Counted from the first letter of the stretch, positions 39,391 through 48,323 are shown. The stretch is 64,000 nucleotides of DNA from Aristaeella hokkaidonensis (GCF_018128945.1 NZ_CP068393.1:558001-622000), one strand, 5' to 3'. Notes: generated by a model not told the origin, from the sequence alone. Numbers and translations are program-made.

Positions 39391-40776
39391 TCAATAATGC
39401 CTTACCACTTCAAAACGCTCCAGTGTAACAGGTTCATTCTCCCGGATGCCGCCCTTGCGCCGGGCGATATCCACCTGCTCCTCCACGGTGTCCACACCGT
39501 CCAGGTCCGGCAGCAGGAGGCCTCGCCTGGATCCGCAGCTGACGATGACGCCGTAGCGGCGGACGTCCAGCTCTGCCATACTGCTGATTTTTTCCGGCGC
39601 GGAGAGGACGTCCACATTGATTTCCAGCCACTTCAGCTCCTCCGGTCCGATGGGATCAAACCGGGGATCCCGGGTGGAGGCGCTGACGGCGTTGCTGATA
39701 ATCTCCTTCGCGATGTTCTCCCGGGTCGGCAGGAAGGTGCCGATGCAGCCCCGGAGCTTGCCCTCCTTGTGGATGGAGACAAACACGCCGGCCTGCTTCT
39801 GCTTCATCTCGTCCGTGGCCCAGTCCGGAACCTCCGGCGTTGTCCGCTCCAGCACATAGGATTCCACGGTTTCCCGGGCCAGGCGGACAAAGGGATCTTC
39901 CGCCTCATGACGCCTGCGGAGCTTTTCCTCCTGCGCTGCCCGGTACTGCTCCAGAAAGTGACGGCTTTCATCCGGCCCTGCGGGATGGAAGGAGCAGATG
40001 CCGTAGCCGACACCGGTGACGTCCTCATGGGAGTACACCTTCGCGTCCACGGCCAGCCCGTCCAGGGCGCCGGCCATGATCACAAAGGAGCGGTGGCCGC
40101 ATTCGGCTGCCTTGTCACAGAAAGTTTCGTCAAATTCCAGCATCTCGCCGAAGGCAGCCCGTCCGGCCACGTCCATGATCCGGGCGTCATATTCAGGCCC
40201 TTCCTTGGCAAAGCCGTAGGGACCGTAGGTTTGCAGTTTATGGGACAGGTCTCCGCTGGCGATGAGGACTGCCTTGCGGCCGGTTTGTTCAGCAGCTTGG
40301 CGGAGCATCATTCCGAAGGTATAGTGATCCGCCAGGGAAAGGCCGGATAGCCCGATTCGCACCAGGCGGTAATCTGTGTATTGCTGGTCCACAAAGTAGA
40401 GGGGCACCATGGTGCCGTGATCCAGGTGCCTGTCCCGTTCTCCCAGGGTGCCGGCTGGGAAACCCTCCGCCCTGGCAAGGGCACAGAGGGCCTTCACCAG
40501 TTCCGTATCATACTGCTTGCGGAAGGAAACCTCCGGCGCCCGGAAGTTCCCGAAATCTCCGGAGGCGTGATCTCCGGGAGAGATATGGAAATAATCGGCA
40601 TACAGCACACTGTGGGGGCTGGTCACGATAATGGTTTCCGGTTTGATTTCCGCGATCTCCGAGGCAACAGCTTCATAGGCCTGAATGGTTTTCAGGACCT
40701 GGCTTTCACTTCCTCTGCCCACCTGGGGAACGATCATCGGGGGATGGGGAACCATATATGCAGCAGCGATGGACAC
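39391..40776 (-). CDS. amrA: AmmeMemoRadiSam system protein: LigB/Memo-type domain fused to AMMECR1
   Basis: 461 residues. The N-terminal 265 residues are a class III extradiol dioxygenase-like (LigB) domain, starting AYMVPHPPMIVPQVG, with ASGDLSHKLQTYGPYGF and DHGTMVPLYF. Residues about 290-461 are AMMECR1 (VFVSIHKEGKLRGCIGTF, then ISNAVSASTRDPRF). It is the A/B partner of the radical SAM enzyme encoded next. AAAAGGAGG precedes the ATG. The metal-binding histidines of the dioxygenase fold appear present; substrate and reaction are unknown. Confidence 0.92.
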   Translation of the reverse strand: MSIAAAYMVPHPPMIVPQVGRGSESQVLKTIQAYEAVASEIAEIKPETIIVTSPHSVLYADYFHISPGDHASGDFGNFRAPEVSFRKQYDTELVKALCALARAEGFPAGTLGERDRHLDHGTMVPLYFVDQQYTDYRLVRIGLSGLSLADHYTFGMMLRQAAEQTGRKAVLIASGDLSHKLQTYGPYGFAKEGPEYDARIMDVAGRAAFGEMLEFDETFCDKAAECGHRSFVIMAGALDGLAVDAKVYSHEDVTGVGYGICSFHPAGPDESRHFLEQYRAAQEEKLRRRHEAEDPFVRLARETVESYVLERTTPEVPDWATDEMKQKQAGVFVSIHKEGKLRGCIGTFLPTRENIAKEIISNAVSASTRDPRFDPIGPEELKWLEINVDVLSAPEKISSMAELDVRRYGVIVSCGSRRGLLLPDLDGVDTVEEQVDIARRKGGIRENEPVTLERFEVVRHY

Positions 40777-40910
40777 AGGGATGCCTCCTTTTCCGTCTTC
40801 TGCTTCGTATCAACTTATGGGAGCTTTTGAAATACACCTACAATACTTCTACAGGAACAGGGAAGTTACCTGCCGGGTAAAAAGGAAAATATAGGCTTTT
40901 GATGCAACAA

Positions 40911-40942
40911 AAAAGGGAACGATAATCATTTCTATCGTTCCC
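40911..40942 (-). terminator. Intrinsic terminator
   Basis: GGGAACGATA and TATCGTTCCC with an 8-base loop. The minus strand tail is TTTTTTG. It ends the small membrane protein gene at 40966. Confidence 0.85.
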
Positions 40943-40965
40943 CCGGTATAGCTGCCAGTGATTGC

Positions 40966-41328
40966 TCAGCTGTTGCAGCTGCGAGCCTGAACCGTGATGA
41001 AGTCGTTCTTTTCTTCCTCTTCAACCGCGGAGGCGCTTTCCCGATTTTTCCTGCTCCTGTAATACCAGAGCAGGCCGATCACCATGCCGATGGCAAGGCT
41101 CTTCATTCCGAGCAGGCTGCCAAGGACAGACGGTGCGATGTCAACCAGCAGGCCGAACACAGGGATGATTACGAATACCACCGAAAGAATCAGTGCGATG
41201 GCTGCGGCGAGGATAATCCAACCGCCCATCATCAGTACAAGCAGGCCGGCCAGAAAGCCGCCAACTGATCCTCTGTGTCCATGCAAGCGGCCACGAGGAC
41301 CCATGTTCATGTTCTTCATCAAGATCAT
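40966..41328 (-). CDS. Small glycine-rich membrane protein
   Basis: 120 residues. A His/Gly/Arg-rich start (GPRGRLHGHRGSVGG) precedes three hydrophobic segments (about 24-40, 41-63 and 68-88), then an acidic tail (VEEEEKND) and a Cys near the end. No family is recognised; it looks like a small envelope-stress or LiaI-like membrane protein, a weak comparison only. AAAGGAGGATCC precedes the ATG. A single-gene unit with a strong terminator. Confidence 0.65.
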   Translation of the reverse strand: MILMKNMNMGPRGRLHGHRGSVGGFLAGLLVLMMGGWIILAAAIALILSVVFVIIPVFGLLVDIAPSVLGSLLGMKSLAIGMVIGLLWYYRSRKNRESASAVEEEEKNDFITVQARSCNS

Positions 41329-41458
41329 TTTCAGGATCCTCCTTTACATCATTCGGCAGGGCTCATTCCCTTACCGTGATCCAAGGATAACATGGATCCC
41401 CATCCCAATACAGAACGAAAAGGGACGAATAACCGCAGTTATTTTTCCAAAGAGCTGA

Positions 41459-41490
41459 AAGTCCGGACAAGGAACCGTCCCCTGTCCGGA
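41459..41490 (-). terminator. Dispersed repeat acting as terminator
   Basis: GTCCGGACA and TGTCCGGA arms around AGGAACCGTCCCC, right after the secreted protein stop. A member of the dispersed repeat family. Confidence 0.6.
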
Positions 41491-41496
41491 ACACTT

Positions 41497-42270
41497 TTAC
41501 TTCTGATCAGGCAGCTCCTCGGAAAACTTGTTTGCAGAGAGAACAATCAGCTTCTGGAAGCCATCATCCTGCAATATGTTGCTGTACATTTCCATTATTG
41601 CCTGGGCAACTGCGGCATTCTCCATAAGATTCATGCCGGATTCATAGGGAATGGTTTTCCTGTCGCTGAGGTCAAACAGCGGTTCTTCTGCATCACAGTA
41701 ATCTAAGCTGCAGATACACTCAATTTCTTCAGAAGGCATTGTCAGATGAGCCTTGATCCGCCCGTCTTCGAGCTTTTCAAAGCGGCAAACCAACTGGCCG
41801 TAATTGTACGTGCCAGGAGTTAATGCCGGAGTAGTTTCGGCATTGAACAGGGGTTTTAAAAGCTCCGGCAAGGCAGGCACTTTTTCAGGGTCAATACTTG
41901 GAATATAGGTCTTAAATAGTTTTGCCAAGAATACTCGCGGGGGACATTCATCACCGCGGAAAAAGACCCTTTCACTGCAATTGGACAGCGTCAGGCTTCC
42001 GTTTCCGTCCGGAAGTTCTTCCACCCAGAGTGCCAGCAGCTCCTGTCCGTTCCGCTCCATACTGAGTGAAAGCTGTACCTGATCAAATTGATCCGTGGTA
42101 AGAAGACGATAATGCGCGGAAGGCATATCAATGCGTTCATTGTTGACGATAAAGATCAGCTCGTCAAAATCCAAAGCCATGCCGCGGGTATACTGAACAG
42201 GGATTTCAGCCAGTGCGGCCTGCCCGCACAGAAGGATCAGAACCAATTTGCATGCGAGAAATCGTTTCAT
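41497..42270 (-). CDS. Secreted hypothetical protein
   Basis: 257 residues. Signal peptide at 1-21 (LVLILLCGQAALA). The mature part has no recognised domain; it contains four scattered Cys residues that could form disulfides (NCSERVFFRGDECPP and ECICSLDYC). GGGGTTAGGA precedes the ATG. A single gene between a repeat terminator and the divergent CDF transporter promoter. The role is unknown. Confidence 0.7.
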   Translation of the reverse strand: MKRFLACKLVLILLCGQAALAEIPVQYTRGMALDFDELIFIVNNERIDMPSAHYRLLTTDQFDQVQLSLSMERNGQELLALWVEELPDGNGSLTLSNCSERVFFRGDECPPRVFLAKLFKTYIPSIDPEKVPALPELLKPLFNAETTPALTPGTYNYGQLVCRFEKLEDGRIKAHLTMPSEEIECICSLDYCDAEEPLFDLSDRKTIPYESGMNLMENAAVAQAIMEMYSNILQDDGFQKLIVLSANKFSEELPDQK

Positions 42271-42432
42271 TTCCTAACCCCTTTTAAACAACGAGATTTG
42301 CAATTGCTTATCCGATTGTACCACGGATAAACCGCTGGCACAAATTGGGAAGCACCCGCTTTTGTTCCCCTTGTTATTTCTCCGCTTTGACGTATAATAT
42401 CTTTAATACTCCAGACACAGGAGGACAGATCA

Positions 42433-43578
42433 ATGAATAAGACTTCCATTCAGACAGAAGAGAATGCCCAGGAAACATCCCGGGAGAAAATTATTGTCAG
42501 GACCAGTATCATCGGCATCATCGCCAATGTGCTGCTGGCGGCGTTCAAGGCGGCGGTCGGCCTGCTGAGCCACTCCATCGCCGTCATCCTGGACGCGGTC
42601 AACAACATCTCCGACGCGGGCAGCTCTGTGATTACCATCGTCGGGGCCAAGCTGGCGGGACGTGAACCGGACAAGAAGCATCCCTTCGGCTACGGCCGCA
42701 TTGAATACCTGAGCGCCATGGTCATCTCCGTGATTGTGCTGTACGCCGGCGTGACCTCTCTGGTGGAATCCATCAAGAAGATCATCAATCCGGAAGCCCC
42801 GGATTACTCCGCCGTTTCCCTGATCATCATCGGGGTGGCTGTGCTGGTGAAGTTCTTCCTGGGCCGGTATGTGAAGGCCACGGGCGAGAAGGTGAACAGC
42901 GACTCCCTGATTAACTCCGGTGAGGACGCCCGGCTGGACGCGGTTATCTCCGCCTCCACGCTGGTGGCTGCCGCCATCTTCCTGATTTTCCATATCTCCC
43001 TTGAAGCCTGGCTGGGTGCCCTGATCTCCCTGGTGATCATCAAATCCGGCGTGGAGATGCTGAAGGACACCATTTCCCGGATCCTGGGCGAAGGCAACGA
43101 TCCGGAACTGGCCAAGGGCATCAAGCAGACAGTCCGGAGCTTCCCGGACGTACAGGGAGCCTATGACCTGGTGCTGCACAACTACGGCCCGGAAGCCTGG
43201 AACGGCTCCATCCATATCGAGATTCCGGATACCTATTCCGCGGACAAGCTGGACGCCCTGATCCGGGATATTGAGGAAACCGTCTATAAAAAGCATAACG
43301 TGATCCTGACCGCCGTGGGCGTCTACTCCATGAACACGAAGGATCCCTTCATCACCGAGACCCGGAAAAAGGTACAGAGCATCGTGCTGGCCCATGAACA
43401 TGTGAAGGGCATGCACGGCTTCTACCTGGACCAGGAGAACAAGCATATGCGCTTTGACGTGGTGATCAGCTTTGACGCCCAGGACCGTACCGCGGTCTGG
43501 CAGCAGATTGTGGCGGATGTGCAGGAAGCCTTCCCGGACTATGAGCTCCGCATCGCCATGGACCTGGACTTCTCGTAA
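42433..43578 (+). CDS. Cation diffusion facilitator, manganese-type signature
   Basis: 381 residues: six transmembrane helices, a cytoplasmic ferredoxin-like CDF domain, and a second similar C-terminal domain. The metal site reads NxxxD in helix 2 (Asn57, Asp61 in DAVNNISD) and DxxxD in helix 5 (Asp165, Asp169 in EDARLDAV). Zinc exporters usually have His/Asp here; Asn-Asp/Asp-Asp is the pattern of the manganese exporter MntE, so Mn(II) efflux is my best guess. CAGGAGG precedes the ATG; the promoter has TATAAT near 42392. The following GNAT gene is 14 bases away. Confidence 0.9.
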   Translation: MNKTSIQTEENAQETSREKIIVRTSIIGIIANVLLAAFKAAVGLLSHSIAVILDAVNNISDAGSSVITIVGAKLAGREPDKKHPFGYGRIEYLSAMVISVIVLYAGVTSLVESIKKIINPEAPDYSAVSLIIIGVAVLVKFFLGRYVKATGEKVNSDSLINSGEDARLDAVISASTLVAAAIFLIFHISLEAWLGALISLVIIKSGVEMLKDTISRILGEGNDPELAKGIKQTVRSFPDVQGAYDLVLHNYGPEAWNGSIHIEIPDTYSADKLDALIRDIEETVYKKHNVILTAVGVYSMNTKDPFITETRKKVQSIVLAHEHVKGMHGFYLDQENKHMRFDVVISFDAQDRTAVWQQIVADVQEAFPDYELRIAMDLDFS

Positions 43579-43592
43579 AAAGGACACAGGAA

Positions 43593-44087
43593 ATGAATTA
43601 TACGATCAGAAAAATGACAAGGGACGACTGCAGTGCAGTCGCCCATGTCATATCAGTCTCCTGGAAGGAAACCTACCGGGGAATCATTCCGGAGGAAGAA
43701 CTGAACCGGACCGATGAGCAGACCATTGCGGAAAACAGCCGGAAAAACTTCCCGGAGGACAACCACCAGTTTGTGCTGGAAGCGGACGGCGCCATCGCGG
43801 GCTACATGAACGTGGGCCTGACAGATGAGAAGGAATATGAGCGCTGCGGGGAAATCCATGCTGTCTATCTCCTGAAGGAGTTCAAGGGCAAAGGCTTCGG
43901 CCGGAAGATGGTTGAGGCCGGTATCGCCGAACTGAAGGCCATGGGCTGCGATAAGATGGTGATCGGCTGCCTGGCGGGGAATCCATCCAACAGCTTCTAT
44001 GAGCACATCGGCGGGGAACTGATCAAAACCAGGATTTACGAACGGCTTCAGCTGCCGGAGAACGTATACTTCTTTGAAAGGATCTGA
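43593..44087 (+). CDS. GNAT-family N-acetyltransferase
   Basis: 164 residues: IRKMTRDDCSAVAHV at the start, the beta-4 strand EIHAVYLLKEFKGKGFGRKM with the acetyl-CoA loop KGKGFG, then NPSNSFYEHIGGEL. Closest in form to ribosomal-protein- or small-molecule-acetylating GNATs; the substrate is unknown. The second gene in a probable operon with the CDF exporter; the next gene begins 4 bases after its stop. Confidence 0.9.
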   Translation: MNYTIRKMTRDDCSAVAHVISVSWKETYRGIIPEEELNRTDEQTIAENSRKNFPEDNHQFVLEADGAIAGYMNVGLTDEKEYERCGEIHAVYLLKEFKGKGFGRKMVEAGIAELKAMGCDKMVIGCLAGNPSNSFYEHIGGELIKTRIYERLQLPENVYFFERI

Positions 44088-44091
44088 GCAG

Positions 44092-44511
44092 ATGGATCTG
44101 AAAGAGATTGAGCGCTTTGTCGGAAAACAGGATGTGAGCTTCGTCTGCTCCGTGGACGATGACGGTTTCCCGAACGTTAAGGCCATGCTTAAGCCCCGGA
44201 AACGGAACGACCTGAAGGAGTTCTGGTTCTCCACCAACACCTCTTCCATGCGGGTGCGGCAGTACCAGGACAACCCCAAAGCCAGCATCTATTTCTATCA
44301 CAAAGGACTGATCCGCTATGAGGGCGTGATGCTCAAGGGCACCATGGAGGTGCTCACAGACCAGGCGACCAAGGACATGATCTGGCGGAAAGGGGACAGC
44401 GTCTTCTACAAGAAAGGCGCGACCGATCCGGATTACTGTGTTCTGAAGTTCACCGCGGAAAGCGGAAGATACTACAAGGACCTGAAGACAGAAAGCTTCA
44501 GTGTGGAGTAA
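44092..44511 (+). CDS. Pyridoxamine 5'-phosphate oxidase-fold flavin-binding protein
   Basis: 139 residues with the split-barrel fold: SFVCSVDDDGFPNVKAM at the start, EFWFSTNTSSMRVRQYQ, and YEGVMLKGTMEVLTD. This matches the general-stress-protein-26-like and PNPOx-like groups that bind FMN or F420. The ATG at 44092 follows AAAGGA, which overlaps the end of the GNAT gene. The substrate is unknown; not necessarily vitamin B6 oxidation. Confidence 0.88.
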   Translation: MDLKEIERFVGKQDVSFVCSVDDDGFPNVKAMLKPRKRNDLKEFWFSTNTSSMRVRQYQDNPKASIYFYHKGLIRYEGVMLKGTMEVLTDQATKDMIWRKGDSVFYKKGATDPDYCVLKFTAESGRYYKDLKTESFSVE

Positions 44512-44532
44512 AACCGACAAAACGGAGATCGT

Positions 44533-45435
44533 ATGAACAGGCAGATGGTGGCAGAACAGGTCAGGAAAACACTGACCATCCTGAAGGAAAAGAATCAGGA
44601 TGGCAAACTGTCATATTTTGTTCGTAAATACATCAAACAGCTGAATAATCTGGAAGGTGCCGGAAAGGTTCATAACTACCTGAAAGGCACTACAAATACG
44701 TTTTACAAAAAAGCCAGGCCTTCAGGGGAAAACCGTCTGATTGCCCTTGGCTGGGAAGCAAATGAGACGGAAAATTTGATGACTCTGTTTGTGACAGACA
44801 AGCAGAGCGTAATCAAAAAGATCAGGAAAGTACTGAAAGTGCTCCGGGAAAAGAATAAAGACGGGGCATGCGCGGAGTATGTCCGGAAATATGAGACGCA
44901 GCTTGATGAACTGGAGCATGCGGAGTTCATTCATAACTATATCCGCGGCATATATTATGATCTGTATCATAATCATACAGAGCTGTATGAGGGCGAGAGC
45001 GATCCATTTCTGCATGAATTAGCCGATGCGGAGGACGCGCTGAATGTGTACCTGCATCTGCATCCGGAAGCAGGAAATGCATACGGTGAGGTTCCCGAAA
45101 AGGATCCGCGAACCATGCTGGTTACGGTGGATGGATCGAAAATACACAGCTATGAGGATTTCGTCAGCGTCATGCAGAAGGAACTGCAGTTTCCCCGGGA
45201 CTGTGAGGGCATGGTGGATCGCTATCTGGACTGGATCAGGGATCTGTCCTGGTTTGATTATGACCGCTACGTATTTACCATCCAAAACACTCAGCAGATG
45301 ATGCAGAACAGCGAGCATGACGCAAAAGCTATCATTGATCATTTCTACAGGATGATTATTCCGTTCTGGGATCATAAATATAAGCATTGCATTGTCTGTG
45401 GAATGCGGAAGGATATCATTCTGAACCTGGAATGA
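44533..45435 (+). CDS. Protein with duplicated N-terminal motif and barstar-like C-terminus
   Basis: 300 residues. Two copies of a 42-residue unit occur at about 11-52 (LTILKEKNQDGKLSYFVRKY) and 99-140 (LKVLREKNKDGACAEYVRKY), each closing with HNYLKG or HNYIRG. Residues about 195-285 resemble barstar: VTVDGSKIHSYEDFVSVM, LQFPRDCEGMVDRYLDWI, DYDRYVFTI. Barstar-type proteins inhibit barnase-like ribonucleases; no such nuclease is next to it, so it may be an orphan immunity protein. The upstream spacer is 21 bases after the oxidase gene, with GGAGATC before the ATG. Confidence 0.7.
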   Translation: MNRQMVAEQVRKTLTILKEKNQDGKLSYFVRKYIKQLNNLEGAGKVHNYLKGTTNTFYKKARPSGENRLIALGWEANETENLMTLFVTDKQSVIKKIRKVLKVLREKNKDGACAEYVRKYETQLDELEHAEFIHNYIRGIYYDLYHNHTELYEGESDPFLHELADAEDALNVYLHLHPEAGNAYGEVPEKDPRTMLVTVDGSKIHSYEDFVSVMQKELQFPRDCEGMVDRYLDWIRDLSWFDYDRYVFTIQNTQQMMQNSEHDAKAIIDHFYRMIIPFWDHKYKHCIVCGMRKDIILNLE

Positions 45436-45460
45436 CACAGAAACAGACCAGGCAGGACAG

Positions 45461-45497
45461 CAAAACGAAAAGAGCAGTGCCGCATAGCACTGCTCTT
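45461..45497. terminator. Terminator between convergent genes
   Basis: AAGAGCAGTGC and GCACTGCTCTT with a 6-base loop. The minus-strand tail TTTTCGTTTT is the better one. Confidence 0.85.
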
Positions 45498-45511
45498 GCT
45501 GTTTGGTGATT

Positions 45512-47905
45512 TTACTCCATGCAGGCCGGATAGAAGACCGGGGTGGGTTCTGGATCGGGCTGCTTGACATTGGGGTCTTTTTCCGGAGCCGGACCAAGGG
45601 AACTGAATGGCAGATCCAGCTTCTCTGCGTAGGTCTGGGCTGTGCTGCCTTCATATCCGCAGAGAAGAGCACGGGGAGATTCGTCAACGATATTGAAATT
45701 GTAGTCTTCGTTGATCTTTGATTCGTCCAGGCGGAGGTTTGCTTCCGGATTCAGGATGGTAACCTCTTTCAGGTTGGGACAGTCTGCAAAGGCAAATGCG
45801 TCAATGTTCCGCACACTGGCCGGAACAGTGATGCTTTCCAGGGCGTCTACCCAGGTGAAGCACATCCAGCCAATGGATTCCAGTCCATCCGGGAGCTCAA
45901 CGGTCTTCAGGTGATGAACACTCTGGAATGCCCAGGGGCCGAGGATTTTGGTTTCCGCGGGGAAATCATCCTTGCCCAGATGCTCTGTTTTCCGTCCGGC
46001 AGGATATGAAACCAGGGTGCCGGCGTTATCAAACAGGATGCCGTCCACAGACTTGCAGGTTTTGTTATCCGGGGAGACGTTGATGTCCGTCAGGTTGGGC
46101 ATGGAAGAAAAATGGTTGTAGAAGGACGCTCCGTTAAACGAGGCTGGAATCTCAATAACAGAAATCTGAGCACCACTGAGAGCGGCGCCTCCGAACCGTG
46201 TGGTTCCTTCCGGAACGGCATAGGTTCCGTTCACGTTCTTTCCGTCAGGATAATACAGCAGGACTGTCCTGTCAGCATTGAAGAGCACGCCGTCCACGGA
46301 GACAAAGTGTTTGTTGCCCTGTGCCACTTTGAACCGCTTGAGGGCGGGGGTGATATTGAAGGCCTGCATGGAACCGAGCGTCTTCAGGGAGGCAGGCAGG
46401 GTGATGTCAGAGAGGTTCGGGCAGTTGAAGAAGCAGTAGCACTGAATCTCCTTCAGGGTTTCGGGCAGGATGATTTTCCTGGCAATACATCCGTCGAACG
46501 CCCATTCACCCAGCACCTCAATCCCGTCAGGTACGGTGACCACTTCTTCATTGCCGGTATAACGCATCAGGGTTTTGTCCCGGACCTCGAAAACACCGCT
46601 TGTTTCCGGCTCGGCGGACTCGGTAATATCAGCTGTGTCAGTGTGAAGCACGATTGTATCAGGAGTCGGGACCGCAGAAGCAATGTCCTCGCTGTCTGCA
46701 GCAGTCTGTACACTGATTTCATCGGTTACTGTAAGATCAGTTGCTTCAGTGCTGACTGCTTCTGTATCGGCATCCAGAGCTTCAAACGCAATACCCCATC
46801 TGTCTGCATAAGCCTGCACACTGCTGTCTGCGGGTGCGCAGAGAACGACGCCGCTCCTGGCACCGGAGAAGATGTCATCTCCGGTGCCATCGAGTTCAGT
46901 ATCCGGGAAGCCGACGCTATTACTCCGGATGGTGACGCGTTCCAGCTTGTCGCAGTAACCGAAAACATAGCCGGAGATATAGCTCAAGGTTGACGGGAGG
47001 GTTACGCTTTTCAGGGAGTGTGCTCCGTCAAAGGCCATCCAGTCCACAGTCTGGAGCCCCTCCGGAAACTCGATCGACTTCAGGTTCCGGTTATCCTGGA
47101 AGGCAAACGCACTGATGCTGGTCAGTCCTTTGGGGAAATAATCTTTATCGAGTTCAGTCCCTGCTTTCCAGGCAGGATACAGTATCAACGATCCGTATCG
47201 GTCATACAGCACATCGTCCACCGTATAGAACCGACTGTTGCCTTCAGCTACGGAGATCTTCAGCAGTCCGGAGACACCGGTGAAGTCGCCGCCTTCGGAA
47301 TGCAGCTGGGTCAGGGTGGAGGGGAATTCGATAGCGGTCAGATCAGCACCGTCGAAGGCAGTGTATCCGAGCTCCTCCGTTCCCTCCGGAATGGCGTACC
47401 GGCCGCCTGCGTTTTTGCCGGCCGGATAGTAAAACAGCTTTTTACCGTCGGCGGAAAACAGCACACCGTCTATGGATTTATAGTGCTGATTGCCTTCCGC
47501 CACGTTGATGGCCTGAAGTTTCGGGTTGTTGTAGAAAACCTGTGCCTGGGTAATCTGGTCGCCATAGGTGTCGTCAATGTAATATTCCAGGTTCGTCAGG
47601 GAAGCAGGCAGGGTGATTTCCTCCAGCTCCGCACAGGAATAGAAAGCATAGCTGCGGATTTCCTCCAGGGTTTCGGGCAGGATCACCTTTGTCACGGGGC
47701 TATATTGAAAAGCCCATTCACCGATTTCCGTGACCCCGTCTGGAACGGTGACCTCACCGCCTCCCCCTGTATATTTCACCAGGGTTGTTCCTTTGATTTG
47801 AAAATTGTTGTCAGCGCTTGCCGCAGACACGGTGAAGCAGAGCATACACACAAGCAATATGCTGATGATAAGAGAAAAGAGTTTACATCCAGCCTGACGT
47901 TCCAT
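45512..47905 (-). CDS. Large exported BspA-type leucine-rich repeat protein
   Basis: 797 residues. Signal peptide at 1-31 (cleavage after TVSAASA). Two LRR_5 arrays follow, about 40-385 and 445-760. Both open with the same pattern, a basic VKYTGGGGEVTVPDGVTEIGEWAFQ-type entry, and contain the signature VAEGNxxxxSxDGVLFxxDxxxLxYYPxGK. A Thr/Ser/Asp-rich linker separates them (about 390-440). The Pro-rich tail may carry the attachment region, but no LPxTG sorting motif is visible. Likely surface-exposed and adhesive. It lies next to the cysteine-rich gene cluster. Confidence 0.9.
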   Translation of the reverse strand: MERQAGCKLFSLIISILLVCMLCFTVSAASADNNFQIKGTTLVKYTGGGGEVTVPDGVTEIGEWAFQYSPVTKVILPETLEEIRSYAFYSCAELEEITLPASLTNLEYYIDDTYGDQITQAQVFYNNPKLQAINVAEGNQHYKSIDGVLFSADGKKLFYYPAGKNAGGRYAIPEGTEELGYTAFDGADLTAIEFPSTLTQLHSEGGDFTGVSGLLKISVAEGNSRFYTVDDVLYDRYGSLILYPAWKAGTELDKDYFPKGLTSISAFAFQDNRNLKSIEFPEGLQTVDWMAFDGAHSLKSVTLPSTLSYISGYVFGYCDKLERVTIRSNSVGFPDTELDGTGDDIFSGARSGVVLCAPADSSVQAYADRWGIAFEALDADTEAVSTEATDLTVTDEISVQTAADSEDIASAVPTPDTIVLHTDTADITESAEPETSGVFEVRDKTLMRYTGNEEVVTVPDGIEVLGEWAFDGCIARKIILPETLKEIQCYCFFNCPNLSDITLPASLKTLGSMQAFNITPALKRFKVAQGNKHFVSVDGVLFNADRTVLLYYPDGKNVNGTYAVPEGTTRFGGAALSGAQISVIEIPASFNGASFYNHFSSMPNLTDINVSPDNKTCKSVDGILFDNAGTLVSYPAGRKTEHLGKDDFPAETKILGPWAFQSVHHLKTVELPDGLESIGWMCFTWVDALESITVPASVRNIDAFAFADCPNLKEVTILNPEANLRLDESKINEDYNFNIVDESPRALLCGYEGSTAQTYAEKLDLPFSSLGPAPEKDPNVKQPDPEPTPVFYPACME

Positions 47906-48002
47906 TGCGGCACATCCTTTCTGTGTTTCCTTTGCCCCTCACTGAGGCCTACATATATATAGACGCGGAAGACTTCCTTTTTGTTCTCGAAACGAAAATT
48001 TG

Positions 48003-48057
48003 TTTACACCATTGTTACATCTCCGTGAAAACACGGCAAAAGCATACATGGTATATC
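48003..48057 (+). promoter_or_regulatory. WalR-like box and promoter without gene (copy 2 of 4)
   Basis: TTTACA-N5-GTTACA at 48003-48019, then 8 bases, AAAACA (48028-48033), an 18-base spacer and TATATC (48052-48057). Same geometry as the other three copies but nothing convincing lies downstream on this strand before the palindrome at 48094-48120. Read on the minus strand the box (TGTAAC-N5-TGTAAA) lies about 100 bases before the LRR gene start, so it could serve that gene. Confidence 0.6.
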
Positions 48058-48080
48058 CAATCATGTCAAAAATGAATCAG

Positions 48081-48233
48081 AGAAAAAGAAATCGAGCGGC
48101 ACCGGTAACCGGTGCCGCTCTTTGTGGGGGAAGGGGATAGGGAAAAAGGGAAATGTATGAAGAAACATCCTGCCGAATTCCGCCGGCAGTATCGGGATAA
48201 GCTTGATCAGGGCCGGCCGTTGTCCCTGTTGAC
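48081..48233 (-). ncRNA. Small-RNA gene, family copy 1 of 3
   Basis: Transcription is read on the minus strand from the promoter at 48271-48240. In order: a hairpin with CAGGG/CCCTG stem and CGGCCG in the loop (core at 48220-48208), a variable hairpin with CTGCCG/CGGCAG stem, the conserved GATGTTTCTTCATAC (48169-48155), a pyrimidine-rich stretch, and a 13-base-pair terminator palindrome (48120-48094) with TTTCTTTTT. Copies 2 and 3 keep all parts although the spacers diverge. No conserved frame exists. The family is unknown to me. Confidence 0.7.
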
Positions 48234-48239
48234 TAGGAC

Positions 48240-48271
48240 AGTATATCCCGGGAACCTTAAGTGAAGCTTAA
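48240..48271 (-). promoter_or_regulatory. Small-RNA promoter with tandem TTAAG boxes, copy 1
   Basis: On the minus strand two TTAAG boxes 11 bases apart (48271-48267 and 48260-48256), then 10 bases and TATACT (48245-48240). There is no good -35, which suggests an activator of the response-regulator type. Confidence 0.65.
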
Positions 48272-48323
48272 AGGAAAAAAAGAAAAAAGGGATCCTGAAA
48301 AGGATCCCGGGAAACAGCAAACC

